Shown here: positions 16,918 to 26,340 of the stretch, piece after piece
Layout of the letters: each line of letters opens with the position of its first letter
Numbering within the stretch: position 1 is the first letter of the stretch
Source of the DNA: Stercoripulliclostridium_A sp964480195
GTDB lineage: Bacteria; Bacillota; Clostridia; Christensenellales; DTU072
NCBI GenBank assembly: GCA_964480195.1
Contig: CAYZOJ010000019.1
Span: forward strand, 1 to 26,722
Direction: 5' to 3'
DNA length: 26,722 nt
The notes under the pieces: model-generated
Databases searched by the model: none
What the model was told of the DNA's origin: nothing
The model's input: the letters and a program-made list of their open reading frames with translations, nothing else
Program-made: the position numbers and the translations under genes

Positions 16918-16932
16918 AATCAAGCGAATACG

Positions 16933-18726
16933 TTAGTCTTCGTTTTTAGCGTCAACTTTTATTGAAAGCTCGGTAAGTTGCTTGAGCTCGACTTCCGCGG
17001 GAGCGTCTTCCATAAGACCTACTGCCGACTGGTTCTTGGGGAACGCGATGACGTCTTTGATGTTATCGGTACCTGTTAACAGCATTACGAGTCTGTCAAG
17101 ACCGAACGCAAGACCGCCGTGCGGGGGTACGCCGTAACGGAACGCTTCGACAAAGAATCCGAACCTTTCGTTGATGTCTTTATCGCTAAGTCCTATTCTC
17201 TCGAACATCTTCTTCTGTACGTCCCTCGAGTGGATTCTTATCGAACCGCCACCTGCTTCCTGTCCGTTGATTACGAGGTCATACGCCTTGGCTCTGACTT
17301 TAAGAGGCTTGGTGTCGATATATTTGAGGTCTTCCGTCATCGGGCTGGTGAAAGGATGGTGCATTGCGACCAAACGCTTTTCTTCCTCGTCGTACTCGTA
17401 GAGCGGGAACTCGGTTACCCACAAAATATCGTATACGCTTTCGTCGATAAGTCCGTGTTTCTTGGCTATCGCAAGTCTTAACGCGCCGAGTGCTCCGTAA
17501 ACGGTCTTGTCTTTATCCGCAACAAAGAACAATATGTCGCCCGTTTCACCGCCCAACGCTTCGATTAACGCGGAAAACTGCTCGGGCTCGAAGAATTTTT
17601 GGATGGGTGAACTTATGCCTTCGGGCTTTATCGCGATGTATGCAAGTCCTTTGGCACCGTACTCGCGAACAACGTCTTGGTACGAGTCTATTTCCTTACG
17701 CGTCATGGACGCCATGCCTTTTGCGTTTATCGCACGTACGCTATATCCGCGCTTGGTGGCGTTTTGGAATACTCCGAATCCGCAACCCTTTACGAGTTTG
17801 GTTACGTTATGGAGTTCCAAACCGAAACGAGTGTCGGGCTTATCCGAGCCGTAACGGTCCATTGCGTCTTTCCACTTCATCTGTCTGAAATGGCGCGGGA
17901 GCTTGATTCCTTTAACCTCTTTGAAGATTTCACGTATAAGACCTTCCGCCATATACATTACGTCGGTGATTTTGTCGACGTAGCTCATCTCGATGTCGAT
18001 TTGAGTGAACTCGGGCTGTCTGTTTGCGCGCAAGTCCTCGTCACGGAAACATCTCGCTATTTGATAATAACGGTCGAATCCCGATATCATAAGGAGTTGT
18101 TTGTAAAGCTGAGGCGATTGCGGTAACGCGTAAAACGAACCGGGATGTACTCTGCTCGGAACAAGATAGTCGCGGGCGCCTTCCGGAGTGGACTTGCCGA
18201 GGAAGGGCGTTTCGATATTGAGAAAACCGTGCTTAGACATATACTCGTTGGTTATCTCGGTTATCTTGGCTCTCGTCATAAGATAATTTTGGAGAGTGGG
18301 ACGACGTAAATCGAGATAACGGTATTTGAGCCTCAAATTTTCGCCTACGCTCGCAAGCTCGGATACCGCAAACGGAGTGGTGTCCGCTTCCGATATTATA
18401 CGGAGCTCGTCTACGATGACTTCTATTTCGCCCGTCGGCAACGACTTATTTATATTGCGCTCGCCTCTCGGTTGAACGGTACCGCTTACTGCGATGACGA
18501 ACTCGTTGCGGATACGCGTCGATTTCTCGTACACTTCGGGATAATCGGACTGGACGAAACTCAACTGCAATATGCCCGTTCTGTCGCGTAAATCCACGAA
18601 TTGGATGCTTCCTAAATTGCGGTACTTCGCGACAAAACCCATCGCCGTAACGTGCTTGCCGATATCGGTAGCGCGAAACTCACCGCACATCTTGGTTCTT
18701 TTCATGTTTGTAAGGAACTCTTCCAT
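16933..18726 (-). CDS. aspS: Aspartyl-tRNA synthetase, bacterial type
   Basis: A 597-residue class II synthetase, bacterial length. The N-terminal OB-fold anticodon-binding domain (about 10-110) is followed by the catalytic core with motif 2 RCFRDEDLRANRQPEFTQ (225-242) and motif 3 GLAFGLDR (538-545). The region between them carries the bacterial GAD insertion domain. Whether it is discriminating or also charges tRNA-Asn cannot be decided here. The ATG at 18726 lies one base after hisS, with AAAGGAG 13 nt away, which is long. A second in-frame ATG at 18705 (M8, beginning MKRTKMCGEF) matches the usual family start better and may be the true one. Confidence 0.96.
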   Translation of the reverse strand: MEEFLTNMKRTKMCGEFRATDIGKHVTAMGFVAKYRNLGSIQFVDLRDRTGILQLSFVQSDYPEVYEKSTRIRNEFVIAVSGTVQPRGERNINKSLPTGEIEVIVDELRIISEADTTPFAVSELASVGENLRLKYRYLDLRRPTLQNYLMTRAKITEITNEYMSKHGFLNIETPFLGKSTPEGARDYLVPSRVHPGSFYALPQSPQLYKQLLMISGFDRYYQIARCFRDEDLRANRQPEFTQIDIEMSYVDKITDVMYMAEGLIREIFKEVKGIKLPRHFRQMKWKDAMDRYGSDKPDTRFGLELHNVTKLVKGCGFGVFQNATKRGYSVRAINAKGMASMTRKEIDSYQDVVREYGAKGLAYIAIKPEGISSPIQKFFEPEQFSALIEALGGETGDILFFVADKDKTVYGALGALRLAIAKKHGLIDESVYDILWVTEFPLYEYDEEEKRLVAMHHPFTSPMTEDLKYIDTKPLKVRAKAYDLVINGQEAGGGSIRIHSRDVQKKMFERIGLSDKDINERFGFFVEAFRYGVPPHGGLAFGLDRLVMLLTGTDNIKDVIAFPKNQSAVGLMEDAPAEVELKQLTELSIKVDAKNED

Positions 18727-18727
18727 A

Positions 18728-19978
18728 CTATTTCTTCAACTCCTTTGAGAGATTGTTTATCTTGACTCTCGATTCTTCTCCCGTACGCATATTCTTTAAG
18801 TTTACTTCACCTGCTTCGCGTTCTTCGGAGCCTATGACGGCGACGTATTCATATCCGCGTTTTCCCGCAAATTTCATCTGCGCTTTAAGACTGCGCGACA
18901 TGAGATCCGTATCCGCGCAAACACCGTTTTTACGGAGCTCCGCGACCGTTGCGAACGCGACGTCGGCTTCGTCTTTGGAAAGAGGCGCGACGTACACAGT
19001 AGGTACTTCGGATTCCCCTACGCCTATGTTTAGGCTCTCGAGAACCATTATAAGACGTTCGATACCCATTCCGAAACCGACAGCCGGAGTGTGCTTTCCG
19101 CCGACCTGCTCGACAAGTCCGTTGTATCTTCCGCCTCCGCATACGGTGCCTTGCGCGCCGATGGAAGTCGATACGAATTCAAACACGGTTCTTGTATAGT
19201 AATCGAGTCCTCTGACTATATCTGGATTGACTTTATAGGGTATTCCGACAAGCGTCAAAAGGCGTTTGACTTCTTCGTGATGGTTACGACAATCGTCGCA
19301 CAAATAGTCGAGTACGCGAGGCGCGCCTGCGGTTATCTTTTTGCACTTCTCCTCTTTGCAATCGAGAATACGCAAAGGATTCTTGTAAAGACGCTCTCTG
19401 CAAGTCGGGCACAGTTCCTGCTCGTAACTCTTGAGATACTCGCATAACGCCTTGTTGTATTCCTTTCTGCAAGTCGGGCAACCGATACTGTTGATGTTGA
19501 GTTCGAGTTCGGTTATGCCGAGTTTATCGAATAACGTTTTGGCGACTCCTATAACTTCGACGTCGGCATACGGCGAATCACTGCCGTAAAGCTCGATTCC
19601 GAATTGATGATGTTCGCGAAGTCTTCCCGCTTGCGGACGCTCATAACGGAATACGGGGGTGATATAGTACATCTTTATGGGTTGCGGAAGTTCCGAAAGA
19701 CCGTTTTCGACATACGAACGCGCGACGCCCGCGGTACCCTCCGGTTTGAGGGTAATGCTTCTACCGCCTTTGTCTTCGAACGTATACATCTCTTTGTTGA
19801 CTATATCGGTGGTATCGCCTACTCCGCGCAAAAACAGCTCGGTATGCTCGAATACGGGCGTTCTTATCTCGTTAAGTCCGTATTCTCTTGAGACTTGGCG
19901 CATAATGCCCTCGACGTAATGCCACTTGTAGCTCTCGAAAGGAGTTACGTCTTTTGTACCTTTGGGGATATTTATCAT
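18728..19978 (-). CDS. hisS: Histidyl-tRNA synthetase
   Basis: A 416-residue class II synthetase. Motif 2 is FRYERPQAGRLREHHQFG (110-127), the histidine-specific loop is RGLDYYTR (256-263), and motif 3 appears as GFGMGIERL. A cysteine-rich insertion between about 167 and 230 (several CxxC pairs) is seen in many Firmicutes HisRS proteins. The C-terminal anticodon-binding domain begins around 325. The gene starts only 8 nt after hslU, with GAGG 5 nt before the ATG. There is no room for a T-box leader, although hisS-aspS pairs in Firmicutes often have one, so it must be read through from upstream genes. Confidence 0.97.
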   Translation of the reverse strand: MINIPKGTKDVTPFESYKWHYVEGIMRQVSREYGLNEIRTPVFEHTELFLRGVGDTTDIVNKEMYTFEDKGGRSITLKPEGTAGVARSYVENGLSELPQPIKMYYITPVFRYERPQAGRLREHHQFGIELYGSDSPYADVEVIGVAKTLFDKLGITELELNINSIGCPTCRKEYNKALCEYLKSYEQELCPTCRERLYKNPLRILDCKEEKCKKITAGAPRVLDYLCDDCRNHHEEVKRLLTLVGIPYKVNPDIVRGLDYYTRTVFEFVSTSIGAQGTVCGGGRYNGLVEQVGGKHTPAVGFGMGIERLIMVLESLNIGVGESEVPTVYVAPLSKDEADVAFATVAELRKNGVCADTDLMSRSLKAQMKFAGKRGYEYVAVIGSEEREAGEVNLKNMRTGEESRVKINNLSKELKK

Positions 19979-19986
19979 ACAGTCCT

Positions 19987-21306
19987 CTACAGAATATATT
20001 TTTTGAGATTCATAAGTTTTGCGACATTGGGCATATGCTCGGTAACGTAGTTTTTGTCTATCACTACCTCGATGTCGTCATGTCCTCCGCACGCGTTGAA
20101 GCTGATATCTTCGAGCAACGCTTCCATTACGGTGTGAAGACGTCTTGCGCCGATGTTTTCGCTCGTTTCGTTTTCGATGAATGCAATCTTTGCAAGCTCG
20201 GCTATAGCTTCGTCCGTAAATTTGAGTTTTACGTTATCGACGCCGAGTAACGACGCGTATTGCATAATTATAGCGTTATCGGGTTCGCGGAGTATCTTGG
20301 TAAAGTCCTCTTCCGTCAAGCTTCTAAGCTCGACGATTACGGGGAATCTGCCTTGAAGTTCGGGTATAAGGTCGTTGACCTTTGCGATATGGAACGCGCC
20401 CGCCGCTATAAACAGTATAAAGTCGGTGCGAATGTTGCCGTACTTGGTGTTTACCGTGCAACCTTCGACTATCGGCAAAATATCTCTTTGTACGCCCTCA
20501 CGCGATACGTCGGGTCCGTTGACGTTGCCCTTAGAGGCAATTTTGTCCATTTCGTCGATGAAGATTATACCGTCTTGTTCGGCTCTCTTGATACCCTCGG
20601 CGTTAATCGCGTCGTCGTCGATAAGCTTGGACGCCTCCTCTCGAGTTAAAAATTCGTACGCCTCTTTGACTGTTATCTTGCGTTTTTTGGTCTGCTTGGG
20701 CATAAACCTACCCAGCATATCGCCGATGTTAATATCGTTTCCGCCGATATTACCTATCTGTAGCGAAGGTTGCGAAACGGGGAGTTCCATTTCGATGGTG
20801 ATGTTGTCGAGTTTGCCGGAATTGAGTTCCTCGGCAAGCACTTTACGAATTTCCTCGTCCGAAAGCTCGGGATGATTCTTTTTGCGCGCGGGGAACAGTC
20901 CGTCAACTAGTTTCTTTTCCGCGACTGCTTTCGCCTTGGGTTCGCACTCGGCTATCTTCTCTTCTTTAACAAGTCTTATCGCGACTTCGACAAGGTCCCT
21001 TATCATCGACTCTACGTCTCTTCCGACGTATCCCACTTCGGTAAACTTGGTGGCTTCGACTTTGACGAACGGGGCTTTGACGAGTTTTGCAAGTCTTCTC
21101 GCGATTTCGGTCTTACCTACGCCGGTAGGTCCTTTCATTATGATGTTTTTAGGAGTGATTTCGTCCCTGATCGCGGGAGGAAGTTGCGAACGACGGTATC
21201 TGTTACGGAGTGCGACGGCAACCGCTTTTTTGGCGTCGTCCTGTCCGATAATGTATCTGTCGAGTTCGGATACTATTTGTTTGGGGGTAAGTTCGGGTAT
21301 TGCCAT
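19987..21306 (-). CDS. hslU: ATP-dependent protease ATPase subunit HslU (ClpY)
   Basis: A 439-residue AAA+ unfoldase that feeds proteins into the HslV peptidase. Walker A is GPTGVGKTE (59-67), the pore loop GYVG (92-95) and Walker B FIDE (249-252). The intermediate domain lies between about 110 and 230. The C-terminus ends KYIL, like the conserved tail that docks into HslV and activates it. A perfect AGGAGG lies 5 nt before the ATG, and the gene begins 9 nt after hslV, fitting a two-subunit machine. Confidence 0.98.
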   Translation of the reverse strand: MAIPELTPKQIVSELDRYIIGQDDAKKAVAVALRNRYRRSQLPPAIRDEITPKNIIMKGPTGVGKTEIARRLAKLVKAPFVKVEATKFTEVGYVGRDVESMIRDLVEVAIRLVKEEKIAECEPKAKAVAEKKLVDGLFPARKKNHPELSDEEIRKVLAEELNSGKLDNITIEMELPVSQPSLQIGNIGGNDINIGDMLGRFMPKQTKKRKITVKEAYEFLTREEASKLIDDDAINAEGIKRAEQDGIIFIDEMDKIASKGNVNGPDVSREGVQRDILPIVEGCTVNTKYGNIRTDFILFIAAGAFHIAKVNDLIPELQGRFPVIVELRSLTEEDFTKILREPDNAIIMQYASLLGVDNVKLKFTDEAIAELAKIAFIENETSENIGARRLHTVMEALLEDISFNACGGHDDIEVVIDKNYVTEHMPNVAKLMNLKKYIL

Positions 21307-21315
21307 ACGTTCCTC

Positions 21316-21849
21316 CTATACGGTTTCTACCGTTACGTGATGATTGGTGAATACGCAAAGATCGCCTGCAATCTTCATAGCTTTTTCCGCTATCGTTTTG
21401 GCGTCGAGATCGGTGTTTTCAATAAGAGCTCTCGCCGCGCTTAACGCATAATTGCCACCGCTTCCTATTGCGCATACTCCGCTTTCCGGCTCAATGACTT
21501 CACCGGTACCGGATACTATAAGTAAATTGTCTTTATCCGCGGTTATAAGCATCGCTTCGAGCTTGCGCGCTTTATCCATACGCCAGAGTTCGGCAAGTTC
21601 GACGGCGGCACGCGTAAGATTTCCGCTGAATTTTTGGAGCATTTCTTCAAACTTCTCGCTTAAAGCAAACGCGTCGCTTACGGATCCCGCAAAACCCACG
21701 ATGACTTTATCGTCGTATATTCTTTTTACTTTTACGGCGTTACCTTTGAAAATAACGCTTTCGCCCATTGTTACTTGTCCGTCGCCGGCAACGGCGGTTA
21801 CTCCGTCGCGTTTAACGGCGCATATAGTCGTGCCTCTGAATTCCGGCAT
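21316..21849 (-). CDS. hslV: ATP-dependent protease peptidase subunit HslV (ClpQ)
   Basis: A 177-residue proteasome-beta-like peptidase. The protein begins MPEFRG-TTI: by family comparison T7 is the N-terminal nucleophile, so a six-residue propeptide must be removed, unlike E. coli HslV where only Met is lost. GDGQVTMG and GFAGSVSDAF are conserved family stretches. The nucleophile is Thr, not the Ser of Bacillus ClpQ. AGGAGGTG precedes the ATG. It starts one base after trmFO. The usual xerC/codV gene between trmFO and hslV is missing here. Confidence 0.97.
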   Translation of the reverse strand: MPEFRGTTICAVKRDGVTAVAGDGQVTMGESVIFKGNAVKVKRIYDDKVIVGFAGSVSDAFALSEKFEEMLQKFSGNLTRAAVELAELWRMDKARKLEAMLITADKDNLLIVSGTGEVIEPESGVCAIGSGGNYALSAARALIENTDLDAKTIAEKAMKIAGDLCVFTNHHVTVETV

Positions 21850-21850
21850 G

Positions 21851-23146
21851 CTACACCTCCTGAATGTTGTCTAAATATGCGCGAAGATCTCTTAACGACC
21901 TCTCCGCGTATGCCGACTTTTTGTCGGATTTTTTTACTTTTCCGTCAAGTTCCGGAAGAAGTGCGAAACTGACGTGCATAGGTTGGAAGTTCGACTTGCA
22001 GTTCGCAACGTACCTTTGTAAACTTCCGATAACCGTCGTTTCCGGGAGCGTAAGTTGCTCCTTTCCGCTAAGCCTACGCGCTACATTTATACCTGCAAGC
22101 ATTCCGCTCATCGCGCTCTCGACATAGCCCTCGACACCCGTAATCTGTCCCGCAAAATACACACTCGGCTCAGCTCTTAACGCGAAATGCTCGTCGAGTA
22201 CCGCAGGACTGTTTATGTAAGTATTGCGGTGCATTACTCCGTACCTCACGAATTCCGCGTTTTTGAGTGCGGGTATCATCGAAAACACCCTCTTTTGCTC
22301 GGGGAACGTCAGGTTCGTTTGGAAACCGACCAGATTTACGAGTTTGTCGTAATTGTCTTCCTTGCGAAGCTGTACCACCGCATAGAATTTGTTGCCGTCC
22401 GCGTCTTTTATTCCGACGGGGCGCAACGGTCCGAACCTCAACGCGTCGTATCCGCGTTTTGCCATGACTTCTACGGGCATACAACCCTCGAATATCTCCC
22501 TCTTTTCAAAAGATTTGAGCACTACGGTATTCGCCGTTACGAGTGCGTTATAGAACTCGTCGTACTCCTCTTTCGTCATCGGACAGTTGAGATAGTCGTC
22601 GCTTCCTTTATTGTACCTCGCCGACCAGAACGAACGCTCTTTATCGACGGAATCAAGCTCGATTATCGGCGCTACGGCATCGTAAAAATACAGCTTGTCC
22701 GCACCCGTCATCTCCGTTATGCGTCTTGCGAGTTTGTCTGAAGTCAGCGGACCTGTCGCCACGACCGTGTTCGCGCCGATATCGGTAACCTCTTCTCTTA
22801 TAAGCCTGAAACCTTTATACGACGTTAAAACGGACTCGATTTCACGAGAAAACTCATCTCTGTCTACGGCAAGCGCTCCGCCCGCAGGCACTCTCGACCG
22901 CTCCGCACATTCCAAAACTACCGACCCGAAAAGGCTCATTTCTTGTTTTAAGAGCCCTTGCGATGTCGCTCTGTCCTCGCTTTTAAGGCTGTTGGAACAT
23001 ACAAGCTCGGCAAGTCCATCCGTTTTGTGTATGGGTGTTTTTACTACGGGGCGCATCTCGTACATATCGACCTCGTATCCCCTCTTTAAGAGCTGATACG
23101 CGGTTTCGGTTCCGGCAAGACCGCCTCCGATGACTTTAATCTTCAT
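21851..23146 (-). CDS. trmFO: Folate- and FAD-dependent tRNA m5U54 methyltransferase TrmFO
   Basis: A 431-residue flavoprotein that makes ribothymidine at position 54 in tRNA with methylene-THF as carbon donor, the Gram-positive alternative to SAM-dependent TrmA. The N-terminal FAD fold is VIGGGLAGTE (5-14). Two cysteines correspond in context to the functional pair of the Bacillus enzyme: C50 in ELVCSNSLKSE and C222 in FEGCMPVEVMA. AAGGA lies 5 nt before the ATG, with one base between it and topA. The methylene-THF it uses is the product of GlyA, encoded about 5 kb downstream. Confidence 0.97.
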   Translation of the reverse strand: MKIKVIGGGLAGTETAYQLLKRGYEVDMYEMRPVVKTPIHKTDGLAELVCSNSLKSEDRATSQGLLKQEMSLFGSVVLECAERSRVPAGGALAVDRDEFSREIESVLTSYKGFRLIREEVTDIGANTVVATGPLTSDKLARRITEMTGADKLYFYDAVAPIIELDSVDKERSFWSARYNKGSDDYLNCPMTKEEYDEFYNALVTANTVVLKSFEKREIFEGCMPVEVMAKRGYDALRFGPLRPVGIKDADGNKFYAVVQLRKEDNYDKLVNLVGFQTNLTFPEQKRVFSMIPALKNAEFVRYGVMHRNTYINSPAVLDEHFALRAEPSVYFAGQITGVEGYVESAMSGMLAGINVARRLSGKEQLTLPETTVIGSLQRYVANCKSNFQPMHVSFALLPELDGKVKKSDKKSAYAERSLRDLRAYLDNIQEV

Positions 23147-23147
23147 T

Positions 23148-25250
23148 TTATTCCTTGGGCGTTACTATCGTGTTGCACGCTCTGTCTATGCAAACGTACT
23201 TTTTGCCATCGTCGTCTTTGACAACGCGCATAGGTCTACCGCAGGTGGGGCAGAGTATCGGCGCCGGAATATCCCATGACATAAATTTGCACTCGGGATA
23301 ATTCGAGCAACCGTAAAAGACTTTGCCCGTCTTGCTGTAACGCTTGGATATGTCGCCACCACATATCGGGCACTTGCCGACGGACTCGACGATGTTTTTG
23401 ACGTTTTTGCACTCGGGGTAATTGGGACAGGCAAGGAACTTGCCGTAACGACCCTCTTTTATTACCATTCTCGCTCCGCACTTTTCGCAGATAACGTCGC
23501 TTATCTCTTCGGGAAGAGGTGCGCGCTTCTTGCCGTTGTAGCTCGCCTTTTTGAGTTCTTCTTCAAACGACGGATAGAAATCTTCGATTATCTTTTGCCA
23601 TTCCGCACCGTGTTCGACGAGGTCAAGCTTGCCTTCCATTTCTGCCGTAAAGTGTATATCTACGATGTTTTGGAACCAGTTCTCCATAAATTCGGTAACC
23701 GTTTCGCCGAGAGGCGTCGGCTTGAAGAGCTTTTGCTCTTTGACGACATACTCCCTCTTGGTAAGAACGGATATGACCGTCGCGTATGTGGACGGACGTC
23801 CGATACCGTTTTCTTCCATAGCTTTGATGAGAGTTGCTTCGGAATAGCGCGGTTGGGGCTTGGTGAATTTTTGCTCGGTCTTGATTCCCTTTAAGCTGAG
23901 CTTTTCGCCCTCGTTCAAATCGGGAAGGGTGGATTCGGAAGAGGATTCTTCGTCGTCCCCGCTCTTTTCTGTTTCGTAAACGGCGGTGTATCCCTTAAAG
24001 ACAAGCGCCTTTCCGCTGACCTTGAAGCCGTAATCTTCCGTGCTCGAAGTACGCGCGCTCAAACGAACTGTCATAGTATTGTAAGTGGCGTCCGTCATCT
24101 GACTTGCAAGATATCTGTAATAGATAAGTTTATAAAGTCTATAAAGATTGCGGGGAAGTTTGTCTTCGAGGCTTTCCGGCGTTCTTTCGAGAGATACCGG
24201 ACGTATGGCTTCGTGAGCGTCTTGTACGTTCTGACCTTTGGCTGTATATATATTAGGTTTTACGGGCGCGTACGCGGGACCGAATTTTTCTTTTATATAC
24301 GATATCGTCGCCGCCTGCATATCGGAAGAAATTCTTACGGAGTCGGTTCTGATATACGTTACGAGTGCGGTATGACCTTCTCCCGGAAGCTCGACGCCTT
24401 CGTATAATTGCTGTGCTATCTGCATTATCTGCGGGGAGCTCAGTCCGAGTTTTTGAGAGCCGTCCTGCTGTAACGTGCTCGTCGTGAACGGAGCCGCCGG
24501 ACGAGAACGGGATACGCCTTTTTTGACTTTATCGACGCTCCAATCCGCAACTTCGAGTTTAGCAACGACTTCTTTTACCGATTCTTCGTTTTCAAGTTTG
24601 ATTTTTACGCCGTTTCTATCGGCAAGAGAGCTCTTAATTATCGGTCCGCGAGTGCCTACTTTAATGACGTTTGCAAAAACGTTCCAGTATTCTTGCGGTA
24701 CGAACGCGTTGATTTCGCGCTCTCTGTCCACTATCATCTTTAACGCGGCGGACTGCACTCTTCCGCCCGAAAGACCGCTCTTTATTTTGCGGGAAAGTAT
24801 AGGGCTTACCTTATAACCTACGAGTCTGTCGAGTACGCGACGAGCTTGTTGCGCGTCTACAAGGTTCATATTGATTTCTCTCGGTTGCTGTATGGCTTTT
24901 TGTACGGCTTTTGCCGTAATTTCGTTAAACTCGATACGGTTCTTTTGTCCGTTCAAGTCAAGTGTGTTGGCAAGGTGCCAACTTATCGCTTCGCCTTCTC
25001 TATCCGGGTCGGTTGCAAGGTAGGTAAATTCGCTTTCCTTTACCTCTTTTTTCATACGCTTGATGAGTTCTTTCTTCTTGGCGTCGGCAACTACGTACTC
25101 GGGTTTGAACCTGTTTTCAACATCTATACCGAGCGTCTTTTGCGGTAAATCGCAAATGTGCCCGCCGGAAGCCATTACTCTGTAATCGCGTCCGAGATAT
25201 TTCTGTATGGTTTTTGCCTTGGAAGGCGACTCCACTATTACTAATTTCAT
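23148..25250 (-). CDS. topA: DNA topoisomerase I (type IA)
   Basis: A 700-residue type IA topoisomerase that relaxes negative supercoils. The Toprim domain shows E8 in VIVESPSKAKT and the DPDREGEAIS acidic motif (81-90). The catalytic tyrosine is Y299 in ALVTYIRTDSVR. The C-terminus carries three four-cysteine zinc ribbons between about residues 585 and 692, of the CxxCG...CPNYPEC type. The gene starts one base after dprA, and GGAG precedes the ATG. dprA-topA-trmFO is a conserved Firmicutes order. Confidence 0.98.
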   Translation of the reverse strand: MKLVIVESPSKAKTIQKYLGRDYRVMASGGHICDLPQKTLGIDVENRFKPEYVVADAKKKELIKRMKKEVKESEFTYLATDPDREGEAISWHLANTLDLNGQKNRIEFNEITAKAVQKAIQQPREINMNLVDAQQARRVLDRLVGYKVSPILSRKIKSGLSGGRVQSAALKMIVDREREINAFVPQEYWNVFANVIKVGTRGPIIKSSLADRNGVKIKLENEESVKEVVAKLEVADWSVDKVKKGVSRSRPAAPFTTSTLQQDGSQKLGLSSPQIMQIAQQLYEGVELPGEGHTALVTYIRTDSVRISSDMQAATISYIKEKFGPAYAPVKPNIYTAKGQNVQDAHEAIRPVSLERTPESLEDKLPRNLYRLYKLIYYRYLASQMTDATYNTMTVRLSARTSSTEDYGFKVSGKALVFKGYTAVYETEKSGDDEESSSESTLPDLNEGEKLSLKGIKTEQKFTKPQPRYSEATLIKAMEENGIGRPSTYATVISVLTKREYVVKEQKLFKPTPLGETVTEFMENWFQNIVDIHFTAEMEGKLDLVEHGAEWQKIIEDFYPSFEEELKKASYNGKKRAPLPEEISDVICEKCGARMVIKEGRYGKFLACPNYPECKNVKNIVESVGKCPICGGDISKRYSKTGKVFYGCSNYPECKFMSWDIPAPILCPTCGRPMRVVKDDDGKKYVCIDRACNTIVTPKE

Positions 25251-25251
25251 T

Positions 25252-26340
25252 TTACACTCCGTAGTAATTGTTATCTAATTTTTTGACGAGCCCTACAAGC
25301 TCCATTCTTACCAACAAGGCGTTGAGATCGCTTACTCCGAGCCCCGTCAGTTCTATGAGGTCATCGAAATGCATTTCGCTATATGTGAGCGCTTCGATGA
25401 TTTTTTCTTCCATAAAATCAAGTTGCATTGCGGACGCTCTGCGCTCGGGTGTGTGACTTATGCCCATTGCGTCTGCGATGTCGTCGGGCGAAAGCACGAT
25501 TGCGCCCTGACACGTTTTTAGTAGACGATTACAGCCCGCTCCCCTCGGTGAGTTCAACGCGGAAGGTATGACGAACAAATCTCTGTTCTGCCTTAACGCA
25601 TAGTCCGCGGTTATCAGCGAACCGCTCTTTTCTCCGGCTTCCGTTACCAATACTCCCTGCGACAACCCGCTTATTATGCGGTTACGCTCGGGGAAATTGT
25701 ATGCAAGCGCCGGCGTGCCCGGTAAAAACTCCGTTATTACCAAACCTTCTTCGCATATACGCTTAAAGAGTTCGGCGTGCTCCTTAGGGAATAAAACATC
25801 TATGCCCGTTCCGAGAACGGCTATCGTCTTTCCGCCGTTGTCAAGAGCCGTTTTGTGTGCTATTCCGTCTACGCCTCGCGCCATACCGCTGACTATTGTC
25901 AACGAACACTTGGAAAGGACTTCGACGAATTTCTGTGTGTAATCTCTACCGTATCTCGACGGTTCACGCGCGCCGACTACTCCGAGGCAACGCGTTTTAA
26001 GTAAACCGATATCTCCCTTGTAATACAGTATCGACGGATATGTATAGATATTACGGAGAGTTTCGGGATACTCGGGATCGTGACTCGATATCGCGCCGTA
26101 ACCATTGCGTTCGAGCGTTGCAATCATATCGTCTATCGGCTTGAAATCGGGCGCCGACATCGTTATACGATTGTATGCCGCTTCCCCTACAAGCTTGCGA
26201 ACGGCTTCTTTGCGGGCAAGCGGAGCTCTTACGAATTCCGATATGCCGATTTTCTCGTCGATTGCGTTTATCTTGGCAGAGTCTATGCGCAACGCATTTT
26301 GCATCCACATTATCTCGCGTGTAATTCCGTTAATTTTCAT
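25252..26340 (-). CDS. dprA: DNA processing protein DprA (Smf)
   Basis: A 362-residue DprA, which binds incoming single-stranded DNA during natural transformation and loads RecA. The extended Rossmann domain has VGAREPSRYG (122-131), SGMARGVDG (151-159) and PERNRIISG (217-225). A C-terminal winged-helix domain (about 305-362) follows. The frame is open for 13 codons upstream of the chosen ATG, but those run through a good AAGGAG site, which lies 7 nt before the ATG at 26338-26340, so this start is preferred. It overlaps the end of the comM-like gene by 11 nt. DprA is also widespread in bacteria not known to take up DNA. Confidence 0.95.
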   Translation of the reverse strand: MKINGITREIMWMQNALRIDSAKINAIDEKIGISEFVRAPLARKEAVRKLVGEAAYNRITMSAPDFKPIDDMIATLERNGYGAISSHDPEYPETLRNIYTYPSILYYKGDIGLLKTRCLGVVGAREPSRYGRDYTQKFVEVLSKCSLTIVSGMARGVDGIAHKTALDNGGKTIAVLGTGIDVLFPKEHAELFKRICEEGLVITEFLPGTPALAYNFPERNRIISGLSQGVLVTEAGEKSGSLITADYALRQNRDLFVIPSALNSPRGAGCNRLLKTCQGAIVLSPDDIADAMGISHTPERRASAMQLDFMEEKIIEALTYSEMHFDDLIELTGLGVSDLNALLVRMELVGLVKKLDNNYYGV

